This document shows, piece by piece, positions 1-6,380 of a stretch of DNA of 64,000 bases. Numbering within the stretch: position 1 is the first letter of the stretch; every line of letters begins with the position of its first letter. This DNA is from Flavobacterium sp. GTDB taxonomy: Bacteria; Bacteroidota; Bacteroidia; Flavobacteriales; Flavobacteriaceae. The notes beneath the pieces are model-generated. The model saw only the letters and a program-made list of their open reading frames with translations, did not search any database and had not been told where the DNA came from. The stretch spans positions 43,339-107,338 of the forward strand of contig NZ_SEBR01000022.1 in the NCBI RefSeq assembly GCF_004295795.1. The letters run 5' to 3'. The position numbers and the translations under genes are program-made.

Positions 1-1175
1 TTTTCTTCTCCGTAAGGATTTTTGAAAGTTTTGGTCACCGTCTCAGGTTTGCGTCCCATGTGGCCGTAAGCCGCTGTTTCACTGTAGATTGGATTTCTGA
101 GTTTCAAACGTTGTTCGATGAAATAAGGACGCATGTCGAAAATGTTCTCGACTTTTTTCGCGATTTCGCCATCTGACAACTTCACTTTTGACGTTCCGTA
201 AGTCTCGACAAAAATCCCCATTGGCTTGGCAACGCCGATCGCGTAGGAAACCTGGACCAAAATTTCATCTGCAACGCCCGCAGCCACAAGGTTTTTGGCG
301 ATGTGACGCGTAGCATAAGCCGCTGAACGATCCACTTTCGAAGGGTCTTTTCCAGAGAACGCGCCGCCGCCGTGAGCGCCTTTTCCGCCGTAAGTGTCCA
401 CGATGATCTTGCGTCCCGTCAAGCCTGTGTCACCGTGAGGTCCGCCGATCACGAATTTCCCGGTCGGGTTGATGTGATAGTGGATGCTGTCGTTGAACAA
501 ATGCGCATATTGTGGATATTTGGCGATAATTCTCGGGATAAGGATGTCGATGATGTCTTGTTTGATCTTGGCCAACATCGTGTTTTCCTCGTCGAAATCG
601 TCGTGTTGCGTGGAAATTACGATGGCATCGATTCGCGACGGTTTGTTGTTGTCATCGTATTCAAGTGTCACTTGCGATTTTGCGTCCGGTCTCAGGTAAG
701 GAATTTCGTTGTTTTCGCGTCTCAGCTCGGCAAGTTCCTGAAGCAATTTGTGCGACAGATCGAGCGCCAATGGCATGAAATCCTGCGTTTCGTTCGTGGC
801 ATAACCGAACATCATTCCTTGATCGCCAGCACCTTGATCTTCTTTGCTGGCGCGGTCTACACCTTGGTTGATGTCGCTGGACTGCTCGTGGATCGCAGAC
901 AAAATCCCGCAAGAATTCGCCTCGAACATGTATTCGCTTTTGGTGTATCCGATTCTTTTGATGACGTCGCGAGCGATTTGCTGCACATCGAGATATGTTT
1001 TCGACTTCACTTCGCCGGCCAAAACGACTTGACCTGTTGTTACAAGCGTCTCACAAGCTACTTTCGACTCTGGGTCGAAGGCCAAAAAGTTATCGATTAG
1101 CGCGTCCGAAATTTGGTCGGCAACTTTGTCAGGATGTCCTTCACTAACAGACTCCGACGTAAAAAAATAAGCCAT
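1..1175 (-). CDS. metK: S-adenosylmethionine synthetase, 3' end cut by window edge
   Basis: Makes S-adenosylmethionine from methionine and ATP in the cytoplasm. The minus-strand reading frame starts at the ATG complementary to 1173-1175 and gives MAYFFTSESVSEGHPDKVAD, the N-terminus typical of MetK with its GHPDK motif. Further on, HGGGAFSGKDPSKVDRSAAY and the C-terminal GRKPETVTKTF region are readable. About 391 codons are present and the last few tens are outside the window. It is transcribed away from the Met genes that follow. It has no SAM-I riboswitch of its own, only a leader of about 120 nt. Identification is secure. Confidence 0.97.
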   Translation of the reverse strand, partial: MAYFFTSESVSEGHPDKVADQISDALIDNFLAFDPESKVACETLVTTGQVVLAGEVKSKTYLDVQQIARDVIKRIGYTKSEYMFEANSCGILSAIHEQSSDINQGVDRASKEDQGAGDQGMMFGYATNETQDFMPLALDLSHKLLQELAELRRENNEIPYLRPDAKSQVTLEYDDNNKPSRIDAIVISTQHDDFDEENTMLAKIKQDIIDILIPRIIAKYPQYAHLFNDSIHYHINPTGKFVIGGPHGDTGLTGRKIIVDTYGGKGAHGGGAFSGKDPSKVDRSAAYATRHIAKNLVAAGVADEILVQVSYAIGVAKPMGIFVETYGTSKVKLSDGEIAKKVENIFDMRPYFIEQRLKLRNPIYSETAAYGHMGRKPETVTKTFKNPYGEE

Positions 1176-1220
1176 AATGTCTTGATTTTAAATGTATTTG
1201 AGAAGGAAGTTGCGGCTACG

Positions 1221-1249
1221 CGCTAAAGAAGAAAATTCTGCTTTAGCAT
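1221..1249. other. Hairpin in the metK leader
   Basis: GCTAAAG and CTTTAGC are separated by about 14 nt and lie in the 5' leader of metK. On the plus strand the hairpin is followed by six T, so it looks like a weak terminator facing away from metK, although no plus-strand gene precedes it. Between it and the first leader peptide (1250-1506) the only other structure seen is the perfect palindrome TACTACGTAGTA at 1396-1407, a possible operator. Confidence 0.35.
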
Positions 1250-1298
1250 TTTTTAACGAGGTTGCAATCAGTCAAATTCTTCCTCCTTTTGACGGGTG

Positions 1299-1306
1299 CA
1301 AATATA
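1299..1306 (-). promoter_or_regulatory. -7 promoter element of metK
   Basis: On the minus strand this reads TATATTTG, an exact match to the Bacteroidota -7 consensus TAnnTTTG, followed by CACCCG. It lies about 125 nt upstream of the metK start. A clear -33 TTG at the usual 19-nt distance is not visible. Confidence 0.6.
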
Positions 1307-1506
1307 GGAATTGAAGTTGGTTGAGCCGAAAAAAACACGATTTTGTTGAAAATTACCAGATTCTTGAAAATCGGCGAAAGGCTGAAAAGAGAGCTTACTA
1401 CGTAGTAGTATCTGAAAATGCTACATCGTTTTTTGTTAAAATCCTAAATTTTGTTTGGCAGATTGGAAAATACTTTGGAAGTTTGCGATAAGTAAAAAAC
1501 GAAAAA

Positions 1507-1575
1507 ATGTCTTTCACCATCTGTCAAATGTGTATCTGCAAAACCGGAAACTCCGCGGGATACGCTATTGGCTGA
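1507..1575 (+). CDS. Cys-containing leader peptide 1 (attenuator)
   Basis: A 22-codon ORF beginning MSFTICQMCICKTGNS and ending in TGA at 1573-1575. Cys codons are at positions 6, 9 and 11. It is followed after 24 nt by a strong intrinsic terminator (1600-1627). Three mutually exclusive pairings can be drawn: 1530-1537 with 1558-1565 (region 1:2), 1555-1560 GCGGGA with 1602-1607 TCCCGC (2:3, antiterminator), and 1600-1606 with 1612-1618 (3:4, terminator). Two of the Cys codons (9 and 11) lie in region 1. This is the layout of a classic translation-coupled attenuator. Stalling at Cys codons would expose region 2 and allow read-through toward metY. The peptide and pairings are read directly; the function is inferred. 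Confidence 0.6.
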   Translation: MSFTICQMCICKTGNSAGYAIG

Positions 1576-1599
1576 AGTTGAAAACTCAGTATAGAAAAG

Positions 1600-1627
1600 C
1601 CTCCCGCAACCCGGGAGGTTTTTTTTT
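1600..1627 (+). terminator. Intrinsic terminator of attenuator 1
   Basis: CCTCCCG (1600-1606), loop CAACC, CGGGAGG (1612-1618), then nine T. No plus-strand gene longer than the leader peptide precedes it, so it most likely ends the leader transcript rather than a conventional gene. Confidence 0.8.
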
Positions 1628-1661
1628 GCTCCAAGATCAAGCCGATAGTATTGAATTAATT

Positions 1662-1717
1662 CCCAAAACCCAAAACCCAAAACCCAAAACCCAAAACCCA
1701 AAACCCAAAACCCAAAA
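1662..1717 (+). repeat. Heptanucleotide array (CCCAAAA)x8
   Basis: Eight perfect head-to-tail copies of CCCAAAA between the two attenuators. Less regular relatives (ATTCCAAAT-type words) continue to about 1745 and recur at 1993-2020. Nothing else is seen in 1628-1844. Long reading frames through this stretch are products of the repeat. Confidence 0.9.
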
Positions 1718-1844
1718 TTCAAATTCCAAATTTCATTCCAAAATAAAATCTGAGTCTGATAACTCTGAGGATCCAAAAACAAAATCAGAGGCCGATATTC
1801 TGAAAGCCCAAAAAATAAAAACCATGCGTCAAAAGTCAAACATT

Positions 1845-1904
1845 ATGTGTTGTTGTCGTCCGAAACCCGGAAAGGCCATCCATTGCCGCATGCGAACGAC
1901 ATAA
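1845..1904 (+). CDS. Cys-rich leader peptide 2 (attenuator before metY)
   Basis: A 19-residue ORF, MCCCRPKPGKAIHCRMRTT, with three consecutive TGT Cys codons directly after the start, a fourth Cys at position 14, and TAA at 1902-1904. A 12-bp-stem terminator follows 23 nt later. Control-type pairings available are TGTCGT 1854-1859 with ACGACA 1896-1901, and an imperfect antiterminator of 1867-1876 with 1930-1939. The next gene, metY, makes homocysteine, which supplies both methionine and cysteine, so cysteinyl-tRNA sensing is a sensible input. Too short for ordinary ORF callers. The peptide is read from sequence; the regulatory role is inferred. Confidence 0.65.
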   Translation: MCCCRPKPGKAIHCRMRTT

Positions 1905-1927
1905 TCTGTTATAATTTGTGTACTTCG

Positions 1928-1965
1928 AAGCCCTTTTGGTAAGCCATCCAAAAGGGCTTTTTTTT
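1928..1965 (+). terminator. Intrinsic terminator of attenuator 2
   Basis: AAGCCCTTTTGG, an 8-nt loop and CCAAAAGGGCTT form a perfect 12-bp stem followed by a run of eight T. It sits between the Cys-rich leader peptide and metY, 195 nt before the metY start. Confidence 0.85.
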
Positions 1966-2061
1966 GGAAAAAACTCAAAAAAACTAGGACATAAATTCCA
2001 AACCTCAAATTCCAAATATCAACTAGGGCTCGACTAAGTCCGATAACCGAAAACAATTGGT

Positions 2062-2145
2062 CTATTATCTATCCGTCTATCATCTATCATCTATCATCTA
2101 TCATCTATCATCTATCATCCATCATCCATCTATTATCCATTATCT
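2062..2145 (+). repeat. Heptanucleotide array, CTATCAT type
   Basis: About eleven near-perfect 7-bp units (CTATCAT, with CCATCAT and CTATTAT variants) end about 15 nt before the metY start. The array forms the last part of the metY leader. Confidence 0.85.
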
Positions 2146-2159
2146 AAAAAATCTAAATC

Positions 2160-3452
2160 ATGAGCACACAAAAATTCGCTACAAACGCGCTCCACGCAGG
2201 ACACGATGTAACCAAAAACGGCGGAACACGCGCCGTGCCGATTTACCAAACGACGTCTTATGTCTTCAACAACGCCGATCACGCCGCGAATCTGTTTGGT
2301 TTGACCGAACCAGGATTCATCTACACAAGACTGAACAATCCAACGAATGACGTACTTGAACAACGGCTCGCAGCACTCGAAGGCGGAATCGGAGCGGTCG
2401 TAACTGCGTCGGGAACGGCGGCTCTTACAACGGCTTTGCTAGTCTTGCTCAAAGCAGGCGATCATATCGTGGCCTCGAATTCGCTTTACGGCGGAACTTA
2501 CAACTTGCTTTCGGTGACCTTGCCGAGACTTGGAATTACAACAACGTTCGTCGATCCGTCCGATCCCGAGAATTTCACTCGCGCGGCCAAAGAAAACACA
2601 AGAGCTTTCTTTGCCGAAAGTTTGGGCAACCCGAAACTCGACGTTCTCGATCTCGACGCGATTTCAGAACAGGCCAAATGGTTCAAAGTACCGTTCATTG
2701 TGGACAATACTGTCGCAACACCATATCTGTTGAATCCGATCGATCACGGAGCCGACATCGTGATCCACTCGCTCACCAAATACATCTCGGGCAACGGAAC
2801 CTCGCTTGGAGGCGTGATCATCGACGCCGGGAAATTCGACTGGGCAAACGGCAAATTCCCGGAATTCACCGAGCCGTCAGCGGGTTACCACGGATTGGTC
2901 TACCACGAAGCGCTCGGCCCGGCCGCGTTCATCGCCAAAGTTCGCATCGAAGGTTTGCGCGATTTTGGGGCCGCGCTCAGTCCGTTCAACGCTTTCCAGA
3001 CGATTCAAGGTTTGGAGACACTTGACATCCGAATCAGGAAACACAGCGACAATGCACTCAAACTTGCGCTTTGGCTCGAAAAACAAGAAGCCGTCGCGTG
3101 GGTGAATTATCCCGGATTGCCAACGTCCAAATACCGCGAACTCGCCAATAAGTACTTGCCCGAAGGCCAATCGGGAATCGTGACCTTCGGACTCAAAGGC
3201 GGTTTCGAGGACGCAAAAAAAGTCGCCAATGAAACCAAGCTGTTCTCGCTTTTGGCCAATATCGGCGACACGAAATCCCTCATAATCCATCCGGCAAGCA
3301 CGACGCACCAACAATTGTCAGATGATGAACAATTGGCAACGGGCGTAACCAAAGACCTGATCAGACTGTCAGTCGGACTCGAAGACATCGAAGACCTCAA
3401 AGCTGACCTGAAAGCCGTGTTCACATCAATCAAAGCGCCTCAGCGAATCTGA
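2160..3452 (+). CDS. metY: O-acetylhomoserine sulfhydrylase
   Basis: PLP enzyme that condenses O-acetylhomoserine with sulfide to give homocysteine. The 430-aa length fits the family (about 425-430 aa). Visible Cys/Met-metabolism enzyme motifs are the N-terminal FATNALHAGHD, PIYQTTSYVF and YTRLNNPTND; the VTASGTAALTTALL region; and the PLP lysine in HSLTKYISGNGTSLGG (about residue 207). The start MSTQKFAT is the family start and follows a repeat array rather than a Shine-Dalgarno site. metX, which makes its substrate, is next downstream. Expression is likely governed by the two upstream Cys-codon attenuators. Confidence 0.96.
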   Translation: MSTQKFATNALHAGHDVTKNGGTRAVPIYQTTSYVFNNADHAANLFGLTEPGFIYTRLNNPTNDVLEQRLAALEGGIGAVVTASGTAALTTALLVLLKAGDHIVASNSLYGGTYNLLSVTLPRLGITTTFVDPSDPENFTRAAKENTRAFFAESLGNPKLDVLDLDAISEQAKWFKVPFIVDNTVATPYLLNPIDHGADIVIHSLTKYISGNGTSLGGVIIDAGKFDWANGKFPEFTEPSAGYHGLVYHEALGPAAFIAKVRIEGLRDFGAALSPFNAFQTIQGLETLDIRIRKHSDNALKLALWLEKQEAVAWVNYPGLPTSKYRELANKYLPEGQSGIVTFGLKGGFEDAKKVANETKLFSLLANIGDTKSLIIHPASTTHQQLSDDEQLATGVTKDLIRLSVGLEDIEDLKADLKAVFTSIKAPQRI

Positions 3453-3477
3453 TACCATAACTAACCCGATTGCCAAG

Positions 3478-3555
3478 CCATCGAGAGATCGAGTGTGGTA
3501 ACTATTTCCGGAGTCTACGACTACCGACTTATTTCCTTCACAACGCTCTCGATGG
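3478..3555 (+). other. Inverted repeat in the metY-metX gap
   Basis: CCATCGAGAG (3478-3487) and CTCTCGATGG (3546-3555) are perfect 10-bp complements closing a 58-nt interior that can pair further. It may be a structured intercistronic RNA. No known family was recognised. Confidence 0.4.
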
Positions 3556-3600
3556 TTATAAAATCAACGTCGGCAGACGTACTAAAATCTTGTTTTTGTT

Positions 3601-3652
3601 TGGTTTTAAGTAAAGCCGTCTCACTTCGCAGAGGCGGCTTTACTTAAAACCA
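3601..3652 (+). other. Near-perfect 22-bp hairpin before metX
   Basis: TGGTTTTAAGTAAAGCCG pairs perfectly with CGGCTTTACTTAAAACCA. The stem continues through a T/G wobble and CTC/GAG to an 8-nt loop ACTTCGCA. There is no T-run after it on either strand, so it is not a standard intrinsic terminator. It may stabilise an mRNA end or separate metY and metX messages. Confidence 0.7.
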
Positions 3653-3694
3653 GACGTAACCCGATACAGTTTTCAAGCTTCAAATAATCCAAAA

Positions 3695-4675
3695 ATGAAA
3701 TTGCAACAACTCGAGATAGCGGACCACGAACTGGGATCGGGCAAAAAGCTCGATCTGAACCTGTTCTACGAAACCTTTGGGCGTCGAATCGGCACTGCGC
3801 CGATCGTTCTTATCAATCACGCCTTGACGGGAAACTCAACGGTTTCGGGCAAAGACGGATGGTGGCAAAATCTGGTCGGTGAAGGCAAAACCATCGACAC
3901 CAACGAATTCACGATACTTTCCTTTAACGTTCCCGGAAACGGATACGACCAAAATCCCGAAAATCTGCTCGACAATTACAAAGATTTCACGGCACGCGAC
4001 ATCGCCGAAATCTTTTGGAAAGGCTTGCAACTACTCGAAATCGAGAAGGTCTTTGCCATTATCGGTGGAAGCCTTGGCGGCGGAATCGCATGGGAAATGG
4101 CGGCCTTGCGTCCCGACGCTCTCGAACACCTGATCCCAATTGCCTCCGATTGGAAAGCCACCGACTGGGTAATCGGAAACGTGCTCGTCCAAGACCAAAT
4201 CCTGAACAATTCCGACAATCCCATACACGACGCGAGATTGCACGCCATGTTGTTGTATCGCACTCCGCAATCGCTCGGCCTTCGGTTCAACCGAGAAAAA
4301 AACCACGACAGTTACGAAGTCGAGAATTGGCTCAATTTACACGGACACAAACTCCAGAACCGCTTTCGGCTCGCGTCTTACAAATTGATTAACCACTTGC
4401 TCAAAACCGTCGACATCACCAGAAATCGCGGTCATTTCATCGATGTCGCTTCCCGAATTTTTGCCCAGATCACGGTTGTTTCGATCGATTCCGACCAATT
4501 CTATCTCGCCGAGGAAAACCGTATAGACGTGTCTGAACTCCGACCTTTCAAGCACGACATTTCCTATCACGAAATCCGTTCGGTTCACGGCCACGACGCT
4601 TTCCTGATCGAACATGCGCAGCTTTCGAAAATCTTGCAGCAAATATTCCAAAAGTCATTTCGATTTAGTCGGTAA
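3695..4675 (+). CDS. metX: Homoserine O-acetyltransferase (MetX-type alpha/beta hydrolase)
   Basis: Transfers acetyl from acetyl-CoA to homoserine, the activated precursor used by MetY. The 326-aa protein shows NHALTGNS (oxyanion region), FNVPGNGYDQNPEN, the nucleophile elbow GGSLGGG with Ser126, an acidic pair in SIDSDQFY (Asp265/Asp267) and the catalytic His in HGHDAFL (His300). It is slightly shorter than many MetX proteins. The family also contains succinyltransferases that cannot be told apart by eye, but the metY neighbour favours acetyl transfer. Confidence 0.88.
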   Translation: MKLQQLEIADHELGSGKKLDLNLFYETFGRRIGTAPIVLINHALTGNSTVSGKDGWWQNLVGEGKTIDTNEFTILSFNVPGNGYDQNPENLLDNYKDFTARDIAEIFWKGLQLLEIEKVFAIIGGSLGGGIAWEMAALRPDALEHLIPIASDWKATDWVIGNVLVQDQILNNSDNPIHDARLHAMLLYRTPQSLGLRFNREKNHDSYEVENWLNLHGHKLQNRFRLASYKLINHLLKTVDITRNRGHFIDVASRIFAQITVVSIDSDQFYLAEENRIDVSELRPFKHDISYHEIRSVHGHDAFLIEHAQLSKILQQIFQKSFRFSR

Positions 4676-4767
4676 TTAAACGTTTACTTTCGTTTATAAA
4701 CGTTTACTGTCGTTTACTGTCGGATAATTTGTCCGGTTTACGCATCGATTTTAAATAGAAAAAACGC

Positions 4768-4797
4768 TTGCAAATCCCAATCCTAAACGTATCTTTG
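4768..4797 (+). promoter_or_regulatory. Promoter of the metH riboswitch transcript
   Basis: TTG at 4768-4770, exactly 19 nt, then TATCTTTG at 4790-4797: a full match to the Bacteroidota TTG-N19-TAnnTTTG promoter. The SAM-I aptamer begins about 20 nt downstream. The preceding 4676-4740 holds only CGTTTACT-type short repeats. Confidence 0.8.
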
Positions 4798-4818
4798 CAG
4801 CGTTCATTCACATCATGC

Positions 4819-4921
4819 CGTTATCACGAAAGGCCGAGGGACTAGACCCGACGAAGCCTTAGCAACCCTTAAACTTAAGAAGGTGCTACGTTCTACCTGA
4901 ACATTTCAGGACAGATAACTC
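4819..4921 (+). ncRNA. SAM-I (S-box) riboswitch
   Basis: The conserved S-box blocks are present in order: CGTTATCACGAAAGGCCGAGG, ACTAGACCCGACGAAGCCTTAGCAACC, AAGGTGCTACGTTCTACC and ACAGATAACTCG. P1 pairs GTTATC (4820-4825) with GATAAC (4914-4919). It precedes the split metH genes and metF, so SAM probably represses methionine synthesis here. No clear terminator-type expression platform was found, and the leader is extended to about 330 nt by a repeat element, so the switching mechanism is open. Confidence 0.93.
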
Positions 4922-4963
4922 GAGAAATTTCCCACTTTCACTAACGGTTTTTTTGTGTTTTAG

Positions 4964-5105
4964 AAGCTGATCCGGCTGTCTCGCCATAGCTTGCTGAAAC
5001 GCTCGTTTTTTGCACTTTGCCTCGTGAGCTTCCTGCGGTCGCTACGATCCAAAGGCAAAAAATTGTCGCGTCCTGCACAAGGCTATCTGCGGCCATCCGG
5101 GCTAG
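4964..5105 (+). repeat. Dispersed palindromic element, family 2, copy A
   Basis: Imperfect large hairpin with ends TCCGGCTG and CATCCGGGCTA, inner arms TAGCTTGC and TGCACAAGGCTA, and a conserved centre GAGCTTCCTGCGGTCGCT at 5026-5043. A second copy is at 22932-23074. This copy lies between the SAM-I riboswitch and metH, inside the leader RNA. Confidence 0.75.
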
Positions 5106-5254
5106 GCTCAGGAATTCATGGCGATTTTCGGTCGAAAGATCAGGATGTCGTGCTCGAATGGACACCGAATTGATTGTCGGATCGACGAATTTTGAGATCG
5201 GAACATTACAGTCCGTTTTCTGAAAATCCGGAAATCCAAAAAACCAAAAAGACC

Positions 5255-6256
5255 ATGAGTAAGATACAAGACGCCATTTCCAGGAGAATTCTCGTGCTCG
5301 ACGGAGCGATGGGAACAATGTTGCAACGCTACAATTTCAGCGAGGAAGACTATCGCGGCGAGCGTTTCAAGGATTTTCCACATCCGCTCAAAGGCAACAA
5401 CGACCTTTTGACCCTTACGCAACCCGATGCGATAAAAGACGTGCACCGCCAATATTTCGCTGCGGGCGCAGACATCGTGGAAACCAACACTTTCTCCGGA
5501 ACGACAATCGGGATGGCCGATTACCACATGGAAGATCTTGTATACGAACTCAATTTCGAGTCGGCAAAACTAGCGCGTGAAGCCGCCGACGAATTCACCG
5601 CATTAAATCCGGAAAGGCCGCGTTTCGTGGCAGGATCGATCGGCCCGACCAACAAAACGGCCAGTTTGTCTCCTGACGTGAACGATCCCGGTTACCGCGC
5701 CATCACGTTCGACGACCTCAGGATTGCCTACAAAGAACAAGTGGAAGCCTTGATAGACGGCGGTTCCGACCTATTGTTGGTAGAGACGATTTTCGACACT
5801 TTGAATGCGAAAGCGGCCCTGTACGCGATAGAAGATGTCAAGGAAGAGCGCAATCTCGACATTCCGGTAATGGTTTCGGGTACGATCACAGACGCTTCAG
5901 GAAGAACGCTTTCGGGCCAGACCGTCGAGGCTTTTTTGATCTCGATTTCGCACATTCCGCTGCTGTCGGTCGGTTTCAACTGCGCACTCGGCGCCGATCA
6001 GTTGCGTCCTTACCTGAAGCGCTTGTCAAATAATACATCACTGAATATTTCGGCTCACCCGAACGCCGGTTTGCCGAACGCTTTCGGTCAATACGACCAA
6101 ACGCCCGAGGAAATGCAAGCGCTGATCAAAGATTACTTAGACGAGAACCTGATCAATATTATTGGTGGATGTTGTGGCACGACGCCGGAACACATCAAAT
6201 TGATTGCTGAAGTAGCCGAGAAATATCAGCCGCGAAAGGCTTACGAAAGCGTTTAA
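5255..6256 (+). CDS. metH: Methionine synthase, homocysteine-binding half
   Basis: First half of cobalamin-dependent methionine synthase, carrying the homocysteine S-methyltransferase module (333 aa). MSKIQDAISRRILVLDGAMG starts at the family position; an in-frame upstream start at 5174 would add 27 unrelated residues and is rejected. The DGAMGTMLQ motif, a GFNCALG Cys and the GGCCGTTPEH Cys pair (the three zinc/homocysteine ligands) are all present. The folate, B12 and activation domains are encoded by the next gene, a split commonly seen in Flavobacteriia. Confidence 0.95.
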   Translation: MSKIQDAISRRILVLDGAMGTMLQRYNFSEEDYRGERFKDFPHPLKGNNDLLTLTQPDAIKDVHRQYFAAGADIVETNTFSGTTIGMADYHMEDLVYELNFESAKLAREAADEFTALNPERPRFVAGSIGPTNKTASLSPDVNDPGYRAITFDDLRIAYKEQVEALIDGGSDLLLVETIFDTLNAKAALYAIEDVKEERNLDIPVMVSGTITDASGRTLSGQTVEAFLISISHIPLLSVGFNCALGADQLRPYLKRLSNNTSLNISAHPNAGLPNAFGQYDQTPEEMQALIKDYLDENLINIIGGCCGTTPEHIKLIAEVAEKYQPRKAYESV

Positions 6257-6285
6257 CTCCAGCCTGGCAAGTGTCGGGACGAAAT

Positions 6286-6366
6286 CTGCAAAGTTTTCAA
6301 AACCTTGTAGGTTTAAAAAATCAGGAAGAAAAAAACAGACCTGAAAGGTTTCAAACCTCGCAAGTC
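6286..6366 (+). repeat. Decayed CAAGGTTT hairpins between metH halves
   Basis: CTGCAAAGTTTTCAAAACCT continuing to TTGTAGG (6286-6311), and ACCTGAAAGGTTTCAAACCT continuing to CGCAAGT (6339-6365), are imperfect copies of the hairpins at 9062-9145. Confidence 0.6.
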
Positions 6367-6380
6367 AATCATAGAAGTAG

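Noticed and set aside
1176..1310. SAM riboswitch upstream of metK
   Set aside because: None of the S-box core words (e.g. GAGGGACTAGACCC, AAGCCTTAGCAACC) occur there.
1440..1627. Small regulatory RNA (6S-like) instead of a leader peptide
   Set aside because: The alternative stems fit an attenuator better, and no 6S-type closing stem and bulge were found. It remains a weaker alternative.
1455..1904. 149-codon plus-strand reading frame
   Set aside because: It runs through a strong terminator and the CCCAAAA array; only its last 20 codons (the Cys-rich leader ORF) look functional.
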